Notes under the pieces: generated by a model | What the model was told of the DNA's origin: nothing | The model's database searches: none | What the model saw: the letters and a program-made list of their open reading frames with translations, nothing else | Position numbers and translations under genes: made by a program | From: Taudactylus pleione | Taxonomy: Eukaryota; Chordata; Amphibia; Anura; Myobatrachidae | Assembly (NCBI GenBank): GCA_031769625.1 | Contig: JAUIMM010000699.1 | Coordinates: forward strand, 992,001 to 1,056,000 | Direction: 5' to 3' | Length of the DNA: 64,000 nt | Shown: in pieces, positions 53,220 through 64,000 of the stretch | Numbering within the stretch: the stretch's first letter is position 1 | How the letters are laid out: every line of letters begins with the position of its first letter

Positions 53220-55611
53220 AAATGTGCATACTTTGTGATATCTCCTCTGGTAGCAAACACAGACAGCTCAAAATTTCACTGGATGTGTTGAAGACCAAGA
53301 CCCACAAATGTGATGTGAAATGGTTTTTCTCCCATGTTGCGTTTAAGAGAAAACAGCAATTGCTCATTTTAGGCCAAAATGCATTGAAAGCAATGGAAAC
53401 AACAAAAGCGCATACTTTGTGATATCTCCTCTTGTAGCAAACACAGACAGCTCAAAATTTCACTGGATGTGTTGAAGACCAAGACCCACAAATGTGATGT
53501 GAAATGGTTTTTCTCCCATGTTGCGTTTAAGAGAAAACAGGAATTGCTCGTTTTAGGCCAAAATGCATTGAAAGCAATGGAAACAACAAAAGTGCATACT
53601 TTGTGATATCTCCTCTTGTAGCAAACACAGACAGCTCAAAATTTCACTGGATGTGTTGAAGACCAAGACCAACAAATGTGATGTGAAATGGTTTTTCTCC
53701 CATGTTGCGTTTAAGAGAAAACAGCAATTGCTCGTTTTAGGCCAAAATGCATTGAAAGCAATGGATACAACAAAAGCGCATACTTTGTGATATCTCCTCT
53801 TGTAGCAAACACAGACAGCTCAAAATTTCACTGGATGTGTTGAAGACCAAGACCCACAAATGTGATGTGAAATGGTTTTTCTCCCATGTTGCGTTTAAGA
53901 GAAAACAGCAATTGCTCGTTTTAGGCCAAAATATATTGAAAGCAATGGAAACAACAAAAGCGCATACTTTGTGATATCTCCTCTTGTAGCAAACACAGAC
54001 AGCTCAAAATTTCACTGGATGTGTTGAAGACCAAGACCAACAAATGTGATGTGAAATGGTTTTTCTCCCATGTTGCGTTTAAGAGAAAACAGCAATTGCT
54101 CGTTTTAGGCCAAAATGCATTGAAAGCAATGGATACAACAAAATTGCAAATTTTGTGATATCTCCTCTTGTAGCAAACACAGACAGCTCAAAATTTCACT
54201 GGATGTGTTGAAGACCAAGACCCACAAATTTGATGTGAAATGGTTTTTCTCCCATTTTGCGTTTAAGAGAAAACAGCAAATGCACGTTTTAGGCCAAATT
54301 GCATTGAAAGCAATGGAAGCAACAAAATTGCATACTTTGTGATATCTCCTCTTGTAGCAAACACAGACAGCTCAAAATTTCACTGGATGTGTTGAAGACC
54401 AAGACCAACAAATGTGATGTGAAATGGTTTTTCTCCCATGTTGCGTTTAAGAGAAAACAGCAATTGCTCGTTTTAGGCCAAAATGCATTGAAAGCAATGG
54501 ATACAACAAAATTGCAAATTTTGTGATATCTCCTCTTGTAGCAAACACAGACAGCTCAAAATTTCACTGGATGTGTTGAAGACCAAGACCCACAAATGTG
54601 ATGTGAAATGGTTTTTCTCCCATGTTGCGTTTAAGAGAAAACAGCAATTGCTCGTTTTAGGCCAAAATGCATTGAAAGCAATGGAAACAACGAAAGCGCA
54701 TACTTTGTGTTATCTCCTCTTGTAGCAAGCACAGGCAGCTCAAAATTTCACTGGATGTGTTGAAGACCAAGACCTACAAATGTGATGTGAAATGGTTTTT
54801 CTCCCATGTTGCGTTTAAGAGAAAACAGCAATTGCTCCTTTTAGGCCAAAATGCATTGAAAGCAATGGAAACAACAAAAGCGCATACTTTGTGATATCTC
54901 CTCTTGTAGCAAACACAGACAGCTCAAAATTTCAGTGGATGTGTTGAAGACCAAGACCCACAAATGTGATGTGAAATGGTTTTTCTCCCATGTTGCGTTT
55001 AAGAGAAAACAGCAATTGCTCATTTTAGGCCTAAATGCATTGAAAATAATGTATACAACAAAATTGCATACTTTGTGATATCTCCTCTTGTAGCAAACCC
55101 AGACAGCTCAAAATTTCACTGGATGTGTTGAAGACCAAGACCCACAAATGTGATGTGAAATGGTTTTTCTCCCATGTTGCGTTTAAGAGAAAACAGCAAA
55201 TGCACGTTTTAGACCAAAATGCATTGAAAGGAATGGAAGCAACAAAATTGCATACTTTGTGATATCTCCTCTGGTAGCAAACACAGACAGCTCAAAATTT
55301 CACTGGATGTGTTGAAGACCAAGACCCACAAATGTGATGTGAAATGGTTTTTCTCCCATGTTGCGTTTAAGAGAAAACAGCAATTGCTCATTTTAGGCCA
55401 AAATGCATTGAAAGCAATGGAAATAACAAAAGCGCATACTTTGTGATATCTGCTCTTGTAGCAAACACAGACAGTTCAAAATTTCACTGGATGTGTTGAA
55501 GACCAAGGCCCACAAATGTGATGTGAAATGGTTTTTCTCCCATGTTGCATTTAAGAGAAAACAGCAAATGCACGTTTTAGGCCAAAATGCATTGAAAGCA
55601 ATGGAAGCAAC
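53220..55611. repeat. Region 4 HOR unit 2 (13 monomers, fullest form)
   Basis: 2,392 bp and the longest of the four ordered units. It contains every monomer type found in the 9- and 11-monomer units, so they can be derived from it by internal deletion; growth of a shorter unit by insertion is equally possible in principle. Confidence 0.85.
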
Positions 55612-57635
55612 AAATGTGCATACTTTGTGATATCTCCTCTGGTAGCAAACACAGACAGCTCAAAATTTCACTGGATGTGTTGAAGACCAAGACCCACAAA
55701 TGTGATGTGAAATGGTTTTTCTCCCATGTTGCGTTTAAGAGAAAACAGCAATTGCTCATTTTAGGCCAAAATGCATTGAAAGCAATGGAAACAACAAAAG
55801 CGCATACTTTGTGATATCTCCTCTTGTAGCAAACACAGACAGCTCAAAATTTCACTGGATGTGTTGAAGACCAAGACCCACAAATGTGATGTGAAATGGT
55901 TTTTCTCCCATGTTGCGTTTAAGAGAAAACAGGAATTGCTCGTTTTAGGCCAAAATGCATTGAAAGCAATGGAAACAACAAAAGTGCATACTTTGTGATA
56001 TCTCCTCTTGTAGCAAACACAGACAGCTCAAAATTTCACTGGATGTGTTGAAGACCAAGACCAACAAATGTGATGTGAAATGGTTTTTCTCCCATGTTGC
56101 GTTTAAGAGAAAACAGCAATTGCTCGTTTTAGGCCAAAATGCATTGAAAGCAATGGATACAACAAAAGCGCATACTTTGTGATATCTCCTCTTGTAGCAA
56201 ACACAGACAGCTCAAAATTTCACTGGATGTGTTGAAGACCAAGACCCACAAATGTGATGTGAAATGGTTTTTCTCCCATGTTGCGTTTAAGAGAAAACAG
56301 CAATTGCTCGTTTTAGGCCAAAATATATTGAAAGCAATGGAAACAACAAAAGCGCATACTTTGTGATATCTCCTCTTGTAGCAAACACAGACAGCTCAAA
56401 ATTTCACTGGATGTGTTGAAGACCAAGACCAACAAATGTGATGTGAAATGGTTTTTCTCCCATGTTGCGTTTAAGAGAAAACAGCAATTGCTCGTTTTAG
56501 GCCAAAATGCATTGAAAGCAATGGATACAACAAAATTGCAAATTTTGTGATATCTCCTCTTGTAGCAAACACAGACAGCTCAAAATTTCACTGGATGTGT
56601 TGAAGACCAAGACCCACAAATGTGATGTGAAATGGTTTTTCTCCCATGTTGCGTTTAAGAGAAAACAGCAATTGCTCGTTTTAGGCCAAAATGCATTGAA
56701 AGCAATGGAAACAACGAAAGCGCATACTTTGTGTTATCTCCTCTTGTAGCAAGCACAGGCAGCTCAAAATTTCACTGGATGTGTTGAAGACCAAGACCTA
56801 CAAATGTGATGTGAAATGGTTTTTCTCCCATGTTGCGTTTAAGAGAAAACAGCAATTGCTCCTTTTAGGCCAAAATGCATTGAAAGCAATGGAAACAACA
56901 AAAGCGCATACTTTGTGATATCTCCTCTTGTAGCAAACACAGACAGCTCAAAATTTCAGTGGATGTGTTGAAGACCAAGACCCACAAATGTGATGTGAAA
57001 TGGTTTTTCTCCCATGTTGCGTTTAAGAGAAAACAGCAATTGCTCATTTTAGGCCTAAATGCATTGAAAATAATGTATACAACAAAATTGCATACTTTGT
57101 GATATCTCCTCTTGTAGCAAACCCAGACAGCTCAAAATTTCACTGGATGTGTTGAAGACCAAGACCCACAAATGTGATGTGAAATGGTTTTTCTCCCATG
57201 TTGCGTTTAAGAGAAAACAGCAAATGCACGTTTTAGACCAAAATGCATTGAAAGGAATGGAAGCAACAAAATTGCATACTTTGTGATATCTCCTCTGGTA
57301 GCAAACACAGACAGCTCAAAATTTCACTGGATGTGTTGAAGACCAAGACCCACAAATGTGATGTGAAATGGTTTTTCTCCCATGTTGCGTTTAAGAGAAA
57401 ACAGCAATTGCTCATTTTAGGCCAAAATGCATTGAAAGCAATGGAAATAACAAAAGCGCATACTTTGTGATATCTGCTCTTGTAGCAAACACAGACAGTT
57501 CAAAATTTCACTGGATGTGTTGAAGACCAAGGCCCACAAATGTGATGTGAAATGGTTTTTCTCCCATGTTGCATTTAAGAGAAAACAGCAAATGCACGTT
57601 TTAGGCCAAAATGCATTGAAAGCAATGGAAGTAAC
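55612..57635. repeat. Region 4 HOR unit 3 (11 monomers)
   Basis: 2,024 bp. Same order as unit 2 without the cattttgcg monomer and one ttgcaaattttg monomer. Confidence 0.85.
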
Positions 57636-59291
57636 AAATGTGCATACTTTGTGATATCTCCTCTGGTAGCAAACACAGACAGCTCAAAATTTCACTGGAT
57701 GTGTTGAAGACCAAGACCCACAAATGTGATGTGAAATGGTTTTTCTCCCATGTTGCGTTTAAGAGAAAACAGCAATTGCTCATTTTAGGCCAAAATGCAT
57801 TGAAAGCAATGGAAGCAACAAAAGCGCATACTTTGTGATATCTCCTCTTGTAGCAAACACAGACAGCTCAAAATTTCACTGGATGTGTTGAAGACCAAGA
57901 CCCACAAATTTGATGTGAAATGGTTTTTCTCCCATTTTGCGTTTAAGAGAAAACAGCAAATGCACGTTTTAGGCCAAATTGCATTGAAAGCAATGGAAGC
58001 AACAAAATTGCATACTTTGTGATATCTCCTCTTGTAGCAAACACAGACAGCTCAAAATTTCACTGGATGTGTTGAAGACCAAGACCAACAAATGTGATGT
58101 GAAATGGTTTTTCTCCCATGTTGCGTTTAAGAGAAAACAGCAATTGCTCGTTTTAGGCCAAAATGCATTGAAAGCAATGGATACAACAAAATTGCAAATT
58201 TTGTGATATCTCCTCTTGTAGCAAACACAGACAGCTCAAAATTTCACTGGATGTGTTGAAGACCAAGACCCACAAATGTGATGTGAAATGGTTTTTCTCC
58301 CATGTTGCGTTTAAGAGAAAACAGCAATTGCTCGTTTTAGGCCAAAATGCATTGAAAGCAATGGAAACAACGAAAGCGCATACTTTGTGTTATCTCCTCT
58401 TGTAGCAAGCACAGGCAGCTCAAAATTTCACTGGATGTGTTGAAGACCAAGACCTACAAATGTGATGTGAAATGGTTTTTCTCCCATGTTGCGTTTAAGA
58501 GAAAACAGCAATTGCTCCTTTTAGGCCAAAATGCATTGAAAGCAATGGAAACAACAAAAGCGCATACTTTGTGATATCTCCTCTTGTAGCAAACACAGAC
58601 AGCTCAAAATTTCAGTGGATGTGTTGAAGACCAAGACCCACAAATGTGATGTGAAATGGTTTTTCTCCCATGTTGCGTTTAAGAGAAAACAGCAATTGCT
58701 CATTTTAGGCCTAAATGCATTGAAAATAATGTATACAACAAAATTGCATACTTTGTGATATCTCCTCTTGTAGCAAACCCAGACAGCTCAAAATTTCACT
58801 GGATGTGTTGAAGACCAAGACCCACAAATGTGATGTGAAATGGTTTTTCTCCCATGTTGCGTTTAAGAGAAAACAGCAAATGCACGTTTTAGACCAAAAT
58901 GCATTGAAAGGAATGGAAGCAACAAAATTGCATACTTTGTGATATCTCCTCTGGTAGCAAACACAGACAGCTCAAAATTTCACTGGATGTGTTGAAGACC
59001 AAGACCCACAAATGTGATGTGAAATGGTTTTTCTCCCATGTTGCGTTTAAGAGAAAACAGCAATTGCTCATTTTAGGCCAAAATGCATTGAAAGCAATGG
59101 AAATAACAAAAGCGCATACTTTGTGATATCTGCTCTTGTAGCAAACACAGACAGTTCAAAATTTCACTGGATGTGTTGAAGACCAAGGCCCACAAATGTG
59201 ATGTGAAATGGTTTTTCTCCCATGTTGCATTTAAGAGAAAACAGCAAATGCACGTTTTAGGCCAAAATGCATTGAAAGCAATGGAAGTAAC
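57636..59291. repeat. Region 4 HOR unit 4 (9 monomers)
   Basis: 1,656 bp, but not the same nine as in unit 1. It lacks the acaggaattg to aaaatatattg run and keeps cattttgcg, aggcctaaatg and gaaaggaatgg. The marker monomer has gaagtaacaaatg where units 1-3 have gaagcaacaaatg; the same variant is at 59,285. Confidence 0.85.
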
Positions 59292-62200
59292 AAATGTGCA
59301 TACTTTGTGATATCTCCTCTGGTAGCAAACACAGACAGCTCAAAATTTCACTGGATGTGTTGAAGACCAAGACCCACAAATGTGATGTGAAATGGTTTTT
59401 CTCCCATGTTGCGTTTAAGAGAAAACAGCAATTGCTCATTTTAGGCCAAAATGCATTGAAAGCAATGGAAGCAACAAAAGCGCATACTTTGTGATATCTC
59501 CTCTTGTAGCAAACACAGACAGCTCAAAATTTCACTGGATGTGTTGAAGACCAAGACCAACAAATGTGATGTGAAATGGTTTTTCTCCCATGTTGCGTTT
59601 AAGAGAAAACAGCAATTGCTCGTTTTAGGCCAAAATGCATTGAAAGCAATGGATACAACAAAAGCGCATACTTTGTGATATCTCCTCTTGTAGCAAACAC
59701 AGACAGCTCAAAATTTCACTGGATGTGTTGAAGACCAAGACCCACAAATTTGATGTGAAATGGTTTTTCTCCTATTTTGCGTTTAAGAGAAAACAGCAAA
59801 TGCACGTTTTAGGCCAAATTGCATTGAAAGCAATGGAAGCAACAAAATTGCATACTTTGTGATATCTCCTCTTGTAGCAAACACAGACAGCTCAAAATTT
59901 CACTGGATGTGTTGAAGACCAAGACCCACAAATGTGATGTGAAATGGTTTTTCTCCCATGTTGCGTTTAAGAGAAAACAGCAATTGCTCATTTTAGGCCA
60001 AAATGCATTGAAAGCAATGGAAACAACAAAAGCGCATACTTTGTGATATCTCCTCCCATAGCAAACACAGACAGCTCAAAATTTCACTGGATGTGTTGAA
60101 GACCAAGACCCACAAATGTGATGTGAAATGGTTTTGCTCCCATGTTGCGTTTAAGAGAAAACAGCACATGCACGTTTTAGGCCAAATTGCATTGAAAGCA
60201 ATGGAAGCAACAAAATTGCATACTTTGTGATATCTCCTCTTGTCGCAAACACAGACAGCTCAAAATTTCACTGGATGTGTTGAAGACCAAGACCCACAAA
60301 TGTGATGTGAAATGGTTTTTCTCCCATGTTGCGTTTAAGAGAAAACAGCAATTGCTCATTTTAGGCCAAAATGCATTGAAAGCAATGGAAACAACAAAAG
60401 CGCATACTTTGTGATATCTCCTCTTGTAGCAAACACAGACAGCTCAAAATTTCACTGGATGTGTTGAAGACCAAGACCCACAAATGTGATGTGAAATGGT
60501 TTTTCTCCCATGTTGCGTTTAAGAGAAAACAGAAATTGCTCATTTTAGGCCAAAATGCATTGAAAGCAATGGAAATAACAAAAGCGCATACTTTGTGATA
60601 TCTCCTCTTGTAGCAAACACAGACAGCTCAAAATTTCACTGGATGTGTTGAAGACCAAGACCCACAAATGTGATGTGAATTGGTTTTTCTCCCATGTTGC
60701 GTTTAAGAGAAAACAGCAATTGCTCGTTTTAGGCCAAAATGCATTGAAAGCAATGGAAACAACAAAAGCGCATACTTTGTGATATCTCCTCTTGTAGCAA
60801 ACACAGACAGCTCAAAATTTCACTGGATGTGTTGAAGACCAAGACCCACAAATGTGATGTGAAATGGTTTTTCTCCCATGTTGCGTTTAAGAGAAAACAG
60901 CAATTGCTCATTTTAGGCCAAAATGCATTGAAAGCAATGGAAACAACAAAAGCACATACTTTGTGATATCTCCTCTTGTAGCAAACACAGACAGCTCAAA
61001 ATTTCACTGGATGTGTTGAAGACCAAGACCCACAAATGTGATGTGAAATGGTTTTGCTCCCATGTTGCGTTTAAGAGAAAACAGCACATGCACGTTTTAG
61101 GCCAAATTGCATTGAAAGCAATGGAAGCAACAAAATTGCATACTTTGTGATATCTCCTCTTGTCGCAAACACAGACAGCTCAAAATTTCACTGGATGTGT
61201 TGAAGACCAAGACCCACAAATGTGATGTGAAATGGTTTTTCTCCCATGTTGCGTTTAAGAGAAAACAGCAATTGCTCATTTTAGGCCAAAATGCATTGAA
61301 AGCAATGGAAACAACAAAAGCGCATACTTTGTGATATCTCCTCTTGTAGCAAACACAGACAGCTCAAAATTTCACTGGATGTGTTGAAGACCAAGACCCA
61401 CAAATGTGATGTGAAATGGTTTTTCTCCCATGTTGCGTTTAAGAGAAAACAGAAATTGCTCATTTTAGGCCAAAATGCATTGAAAGCAATGGAAATAACA
61501 AAAGCGCATACTTTGTGATATCTCCTCTTGTAGCAAACACAGACAGCTCAAAATTTCACTGGATGTGTTGAAGACCAAGACCCACAAATGTGATGTGAAT
61601 TGGTTTTTCTCCCATGTTGCGTTTAAGAGAAAACAGCAATTGCTCGTTTTAGGCCAAAATGCATTGAAAGCAATGGAAACAACAAAAGCGCATACTTTGT
61701 GATATCTCCTCTTGTAGCAAACACAGACAGCTCAAAATTTCACTGGATGTGTTGAAGACCAAGACCCACAAATGTGATGTGAAATGGTTTTTCTCTCATG
61801 TTGCGTTTAAGAGAAAACAGCAATTGCTCATTTTAGGCCAAAATGCATTGAAAGCAATGGAAACAACAAAAGCACATACTTTGTGATATCTCCTCTTGTA
61901 GCAAACACAGACAGCTCAAAATTTCACTGGATGTGTTGAAGACCAAGACCCACAAATGTGATGTGAAATGGTTTTACTCCCATGTTGCGTTTAAGAGAAA
62001 ACAGCAATTGCTCATTTTAGGCCAAAATGCATTGAATGCAATGGAAACAACAAAAGCGCATACTTTGTGTTATCTCCTCTTGTAGCAAACACAGACAGCT
62101 CAAAATTTCACTGGATGTGTTGAAGACCAAGACCCACAAATGTGATGTGAAATGGTTTTTCTCCCATGTTGCGTTTAAGAGAAAACAGCAATTGCTCATT

Positions 62201-64000
62201 TTAGGCCAAAATGCATTGAAAGCAATGGAAACAACAAAAGCGCATACTTTGTGATATCTCCTCCCTTAGCAAACACAGACAGCTCAAAATTTCACTGGAT
62301 GTGTTGAAGACCAAGACCCACAAATGTGATGTGAAATGGTTTTTCTCCCATGTTGCGTTTAAGAGAAAACAGCAAATGCACGTTTTAGGCCAAATTGCAT
62401 TGAAAGCAATGGAAGCAACAAAATTGCATACTTTGTGATATCTCCGCTTGTAGCAAACACAGACAGCTCAAAATTTCACTGGATGTGTTGAAGACCAAGA
62501 CCCACAAATGTGATGTGAAATGGTTTTTCTCCCATGTTGCGTTTAAGAGAAAACAGCAATTGCTCATTTTAGGCCAAAATGCATTGAAAGCAATGGAAAC
62601 AACAAAAGCGCATACTTTGTGATATCTCCTCTTGTAGCAAACACAGACAGCTCAAAATGTCACTGGATGTGTTGAAGACCAAGACCCACAAATGTGATGT
62701 GAAATGGTTTTTCTCCCATGTTGCGTTTAAGAGAAAACAGCAATTGCTCATTTTAGGCCAAAATGCATTGAAAGCAATGGAAATAACAAAAGCGCATACT
62801 TTGTGATATCTCCTCTTGTAGCAAACACAGACAGCTCAAAATTTCACTGGATGTGTTGAAGATCAAGACCCACAAATGTGATGTGAAATGGTTTTTCTCC
62901 CATGTTGCGTTTAAGAGAAAACAGCAATTGCTCGTTTTAGGCCAAAATGCATTGAAAGCAATGGAAACAACAAAAGCGCATACTTTGTGATATCTCCTCT
63001 TGTAGCAAACACAGACAGCTCAAAATTTCACTGGATGTGTTGAAGACCAAGACCAACAAATGTGATGTGAAATGGTTTTTCTCCCATGTTGCGTTTAAGA
63101 GAAAACAGCAATTGCTCGTTTTAGGCCAAAATGCATTGAAAGCAATGGATACAACAAAAGCGCATACTTTGTGATATCTCCTCTTGTAGCAAACACAGAC
63201 AGCTCAAAATTTCACTGGATGTGTTGAAGACCAAGACCCACAAATGTGATGTGAAATGGTTTTTCTCCCATGTTGCGTTTAAGAGAAAACAGCAATTGCT
63301 CATTTTAGGCCAAAATGCATTGAAAGCAATGGAAACAACAAAAGCGCATACTTTGTGATATCTCCTCCAATAGCAAACACAGACAGCTCAAAATTTCAAT
63401 GGATGTGTTGAAGACCAAGACCCACAAATGTGATCTGAAATGGTTTTTCTCCCATGTTGCGTTTAAGAGAAAACAGCAAATGCACGTTTTAGGCCAAATT
63501 GCATTGAAAGCAATGGAAGCAACAAAATTCCATACTTTGTGATATCTCCTCTTGTAGCAAGCCAAGACAGCTCAAAATTTCACTGGATGTGTTGAAGACC
63601 AAGACCCACAAATGTGATGTGAAATGGTTTTTCTCCCATGTTGCGTTTAAGAGAAAACAGCAATTGCTCATTTTAGGCCAAAATGCATTGAAAGCAATGG
63701 AAACAACAAAAGCGCATACTTTGTGATATCTCCTCTTGTAGCGAACACAGACAGCTCAAAATTTCACTGGATGTGTTGAAGACCAAGGCCCACAAATGTG
63801 ATGTGAAATGGTTTTTCTCCCATGTTGCGTTTAAGAAAAAACAGCAAATGCACGTTTTAGACCAAAATGCATTGAAAGCAATGGAAGCAACAAAATTGCA
63901 TACTTTGTGATATCTCCTCTTGTAGCAAACACAGACAGCTCAAAATTTCACTGGATGTGTTGAAGACCAAGACCCACAAATGTGATGTGAAATGGTTTTA
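59292..64000. repeat. Region 5: more uniform monomers
   Basis: About 25 monomers, mostly with caattgctcatttt or caattgctcgtttt and gacccacaaatgtg. It contains the 920-bp repeat at 59,860-61,975, occasional gccaaattgcattg monomers, and single-base variants such as cctccctt, cctccaat and gtttaagaaaaaacag (near 63,832). The window ends 8 bases into a monomer (tggtttta). Confidence 0.85.
59860..61975. repeat. Five-monomer tandem repeat in region 5 (920 bp, about 2.3 copies)
   Basis: Shared rare variants recur at a 920-bp offset: ggttttgctccc (60,131 and 61,051), cagcacatgcacg (60,163 and 61,083), cttgtcgcaaac (60,239 and 61,159), cagaaattgctc (60,530 and 61,450) and gtgaattggttt (60,676 and 61,596). 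A third partial copy ends where ggttttgctccc becomes ggttttactccc near 61,971. This five-mer is unrelated in its variants to the one in region 2. Confidence 0.9.

Larger units (their letters stand above)
51561..59292. repeat. Region 4: modular HOR of 9, 13, 11 and 9 monomers
   Basis: A marker monomer with acaaatgtgcatac followed by ctctggtagc occurs at about 51,564, 53,220, 55,612, 57,636 and 59,292, so the units are 1,656, 2,392, 2,024 and 1,656 bp. The 13-mer carries the fullest ordered set: acaggaattg, gatacaac, aaaatatattg, ttgcaaattttg, cattttgcg, ttgcaaattttg again, acgaaagcg with caggcagc, gctccttttagg, aggcctaaatg with tgtatacaac, gaaaggaatgg, then gaaataac with atctgctcttg. The other units lack internal runs of these monomers without changing the order of the rest. 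Confidence 0.88.
1..64000. repeat. Satellite DNA array, 184-bp monomer, 346 complete copies
   Basis: The whole window is head-to-tail copies of one 184-bp unit in one orientation. A monomer start (tggtttttct) lies at 1 and the last start at 63993. That interval equals 346 monomers once ten length-variant monomers are counted (two +4, eight +40, one -1, one +1; net +328 bp, two of these cancelling). Base composition of the consensus is about 39% GC by hand count. No insertion of unrelated DNA and no strand switch was seen. The monomer length is close to that of a nucleosome plus linker, as is common for centromeric satellites. That role is inferred only; the family is not one I recognise. Confidence 0.99.

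Noticed and set aside
270..62254. Open frames of 66-95 codons on the plus strand (for example 22,739-22,966 and 49,823-50,110)
   Set aside because: Same cause: chance open stretches of the repeat, longer where a 40-bp or 1-bp change alters the frame. No coding signature is visible, and the copies drift at CpG sites without regard to codons.
2073..63671. Recurring open frames of 60-99 codons on the minus strand, with 121-codon frames over the 224-bp monomers
   Set aside because: They are near-identical copies of the satellite read in one frame. The monomer is 184 bp (remainder 1 on division by 3), so the frame changes at each monomer and a stop follows. They lack any domain, and their ends follow monomer coordinates, not gene signals.
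1..64000. CRISPR array
   Set aside because: Repeats abut with no unique spacers, and the 184-bp unit is far longer than a CRISPR repeat.
1..64000. Transposable element or its terminal repeats
   Set aside because: No coding remnant, poly(A) tail, terminal inverted repeat or target-site duplication was seen. The phase accounting leaves no room for an insertion other than the 40-bp, 4-bp and 1-bp changes, all of which derive from the monomer.
63993..64000. End of the array at the right edge (tggtttta where tggttttt is usual)
   Set aside because: Only eight bases are visible. The same T-to-A change occurs inside the array at about 61,975, so this is a monomer variant and not evidence of an array boundary.
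1..64000. A previously undescribed gene system
   Set aside because: No coding, RNA or regulatory module could be supported anywhere. The notable content is the satellite's structure and history.

Overview
The window is one uninterrupted tandem satellite array. I found no unique sequence, no gene, no RNA gene, no transposon and no inverted block. The monomer is 184 bp, about 39% GC (hand count), and always in the same orientation. Reading the phase from end to end gives 346 complete monomers plus 8 bases: 334 of 184 bp, two of 188 bp, eight of 224 bp, one of 183 bp and one of 185 bp. These sum to 63,992 bp, which is exactly the distance between the first and last monomer starts. Paired indels that cancel each other would escape this count.

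The sequence suggests a eukaryotic nuclear genome and probably a centromeric or pericentromeric block: a nucleosome-scale AT-rich monomer, tens of kilobases without interruption, and multi-monomer higher-order repeats (HORs). All three consensus CpG sites vary repeatedly as TpG or CpA. This fits germline CpG methylation, as in vertebrates or plants. I do not recognise the satellite family, so I name no species.

Layout. Region 1 (1 to about 19,800) is an older-looking, irregular HOR. A marker monomer starts blocks at 1, 5157, 7733, 9573 and 13437. Region 2 (about 19,800-41,225) holds four copies of a segment that carries a pair of 224-bp monomers. Copies A and B are a direct tandem duplication of 4,680 bp that differ at only seven bases by eye; C and D are a 5,048-bp tandem pair. 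Each copy also contains a nested 920-bp five-monomer repeat. Region 3 (about 41,225-51,560) is a mosaic of blocks related to region 2 and to its own later part, with a one-base phase slip between 44,680 and 49,941. Region 4 (about 51,560-59,290) is a modular HOR of 9, 13, 11 and 9 monomers that share one ordered set of monomer types. Region 5 (about 59,290-64,000) is more uniform and contains a second 920-bp repeat.

Short open frames of 60-121 codons recur on both strands but are by-products of the repeat. Since 184 leaves remainder 1 on division by 3, no frame can stay in register across monomers. No function beyond satellite DNA can be shown from sequence. What is informative here is the record of unequal exchange, nested duplication, microduplication and CpG decay.
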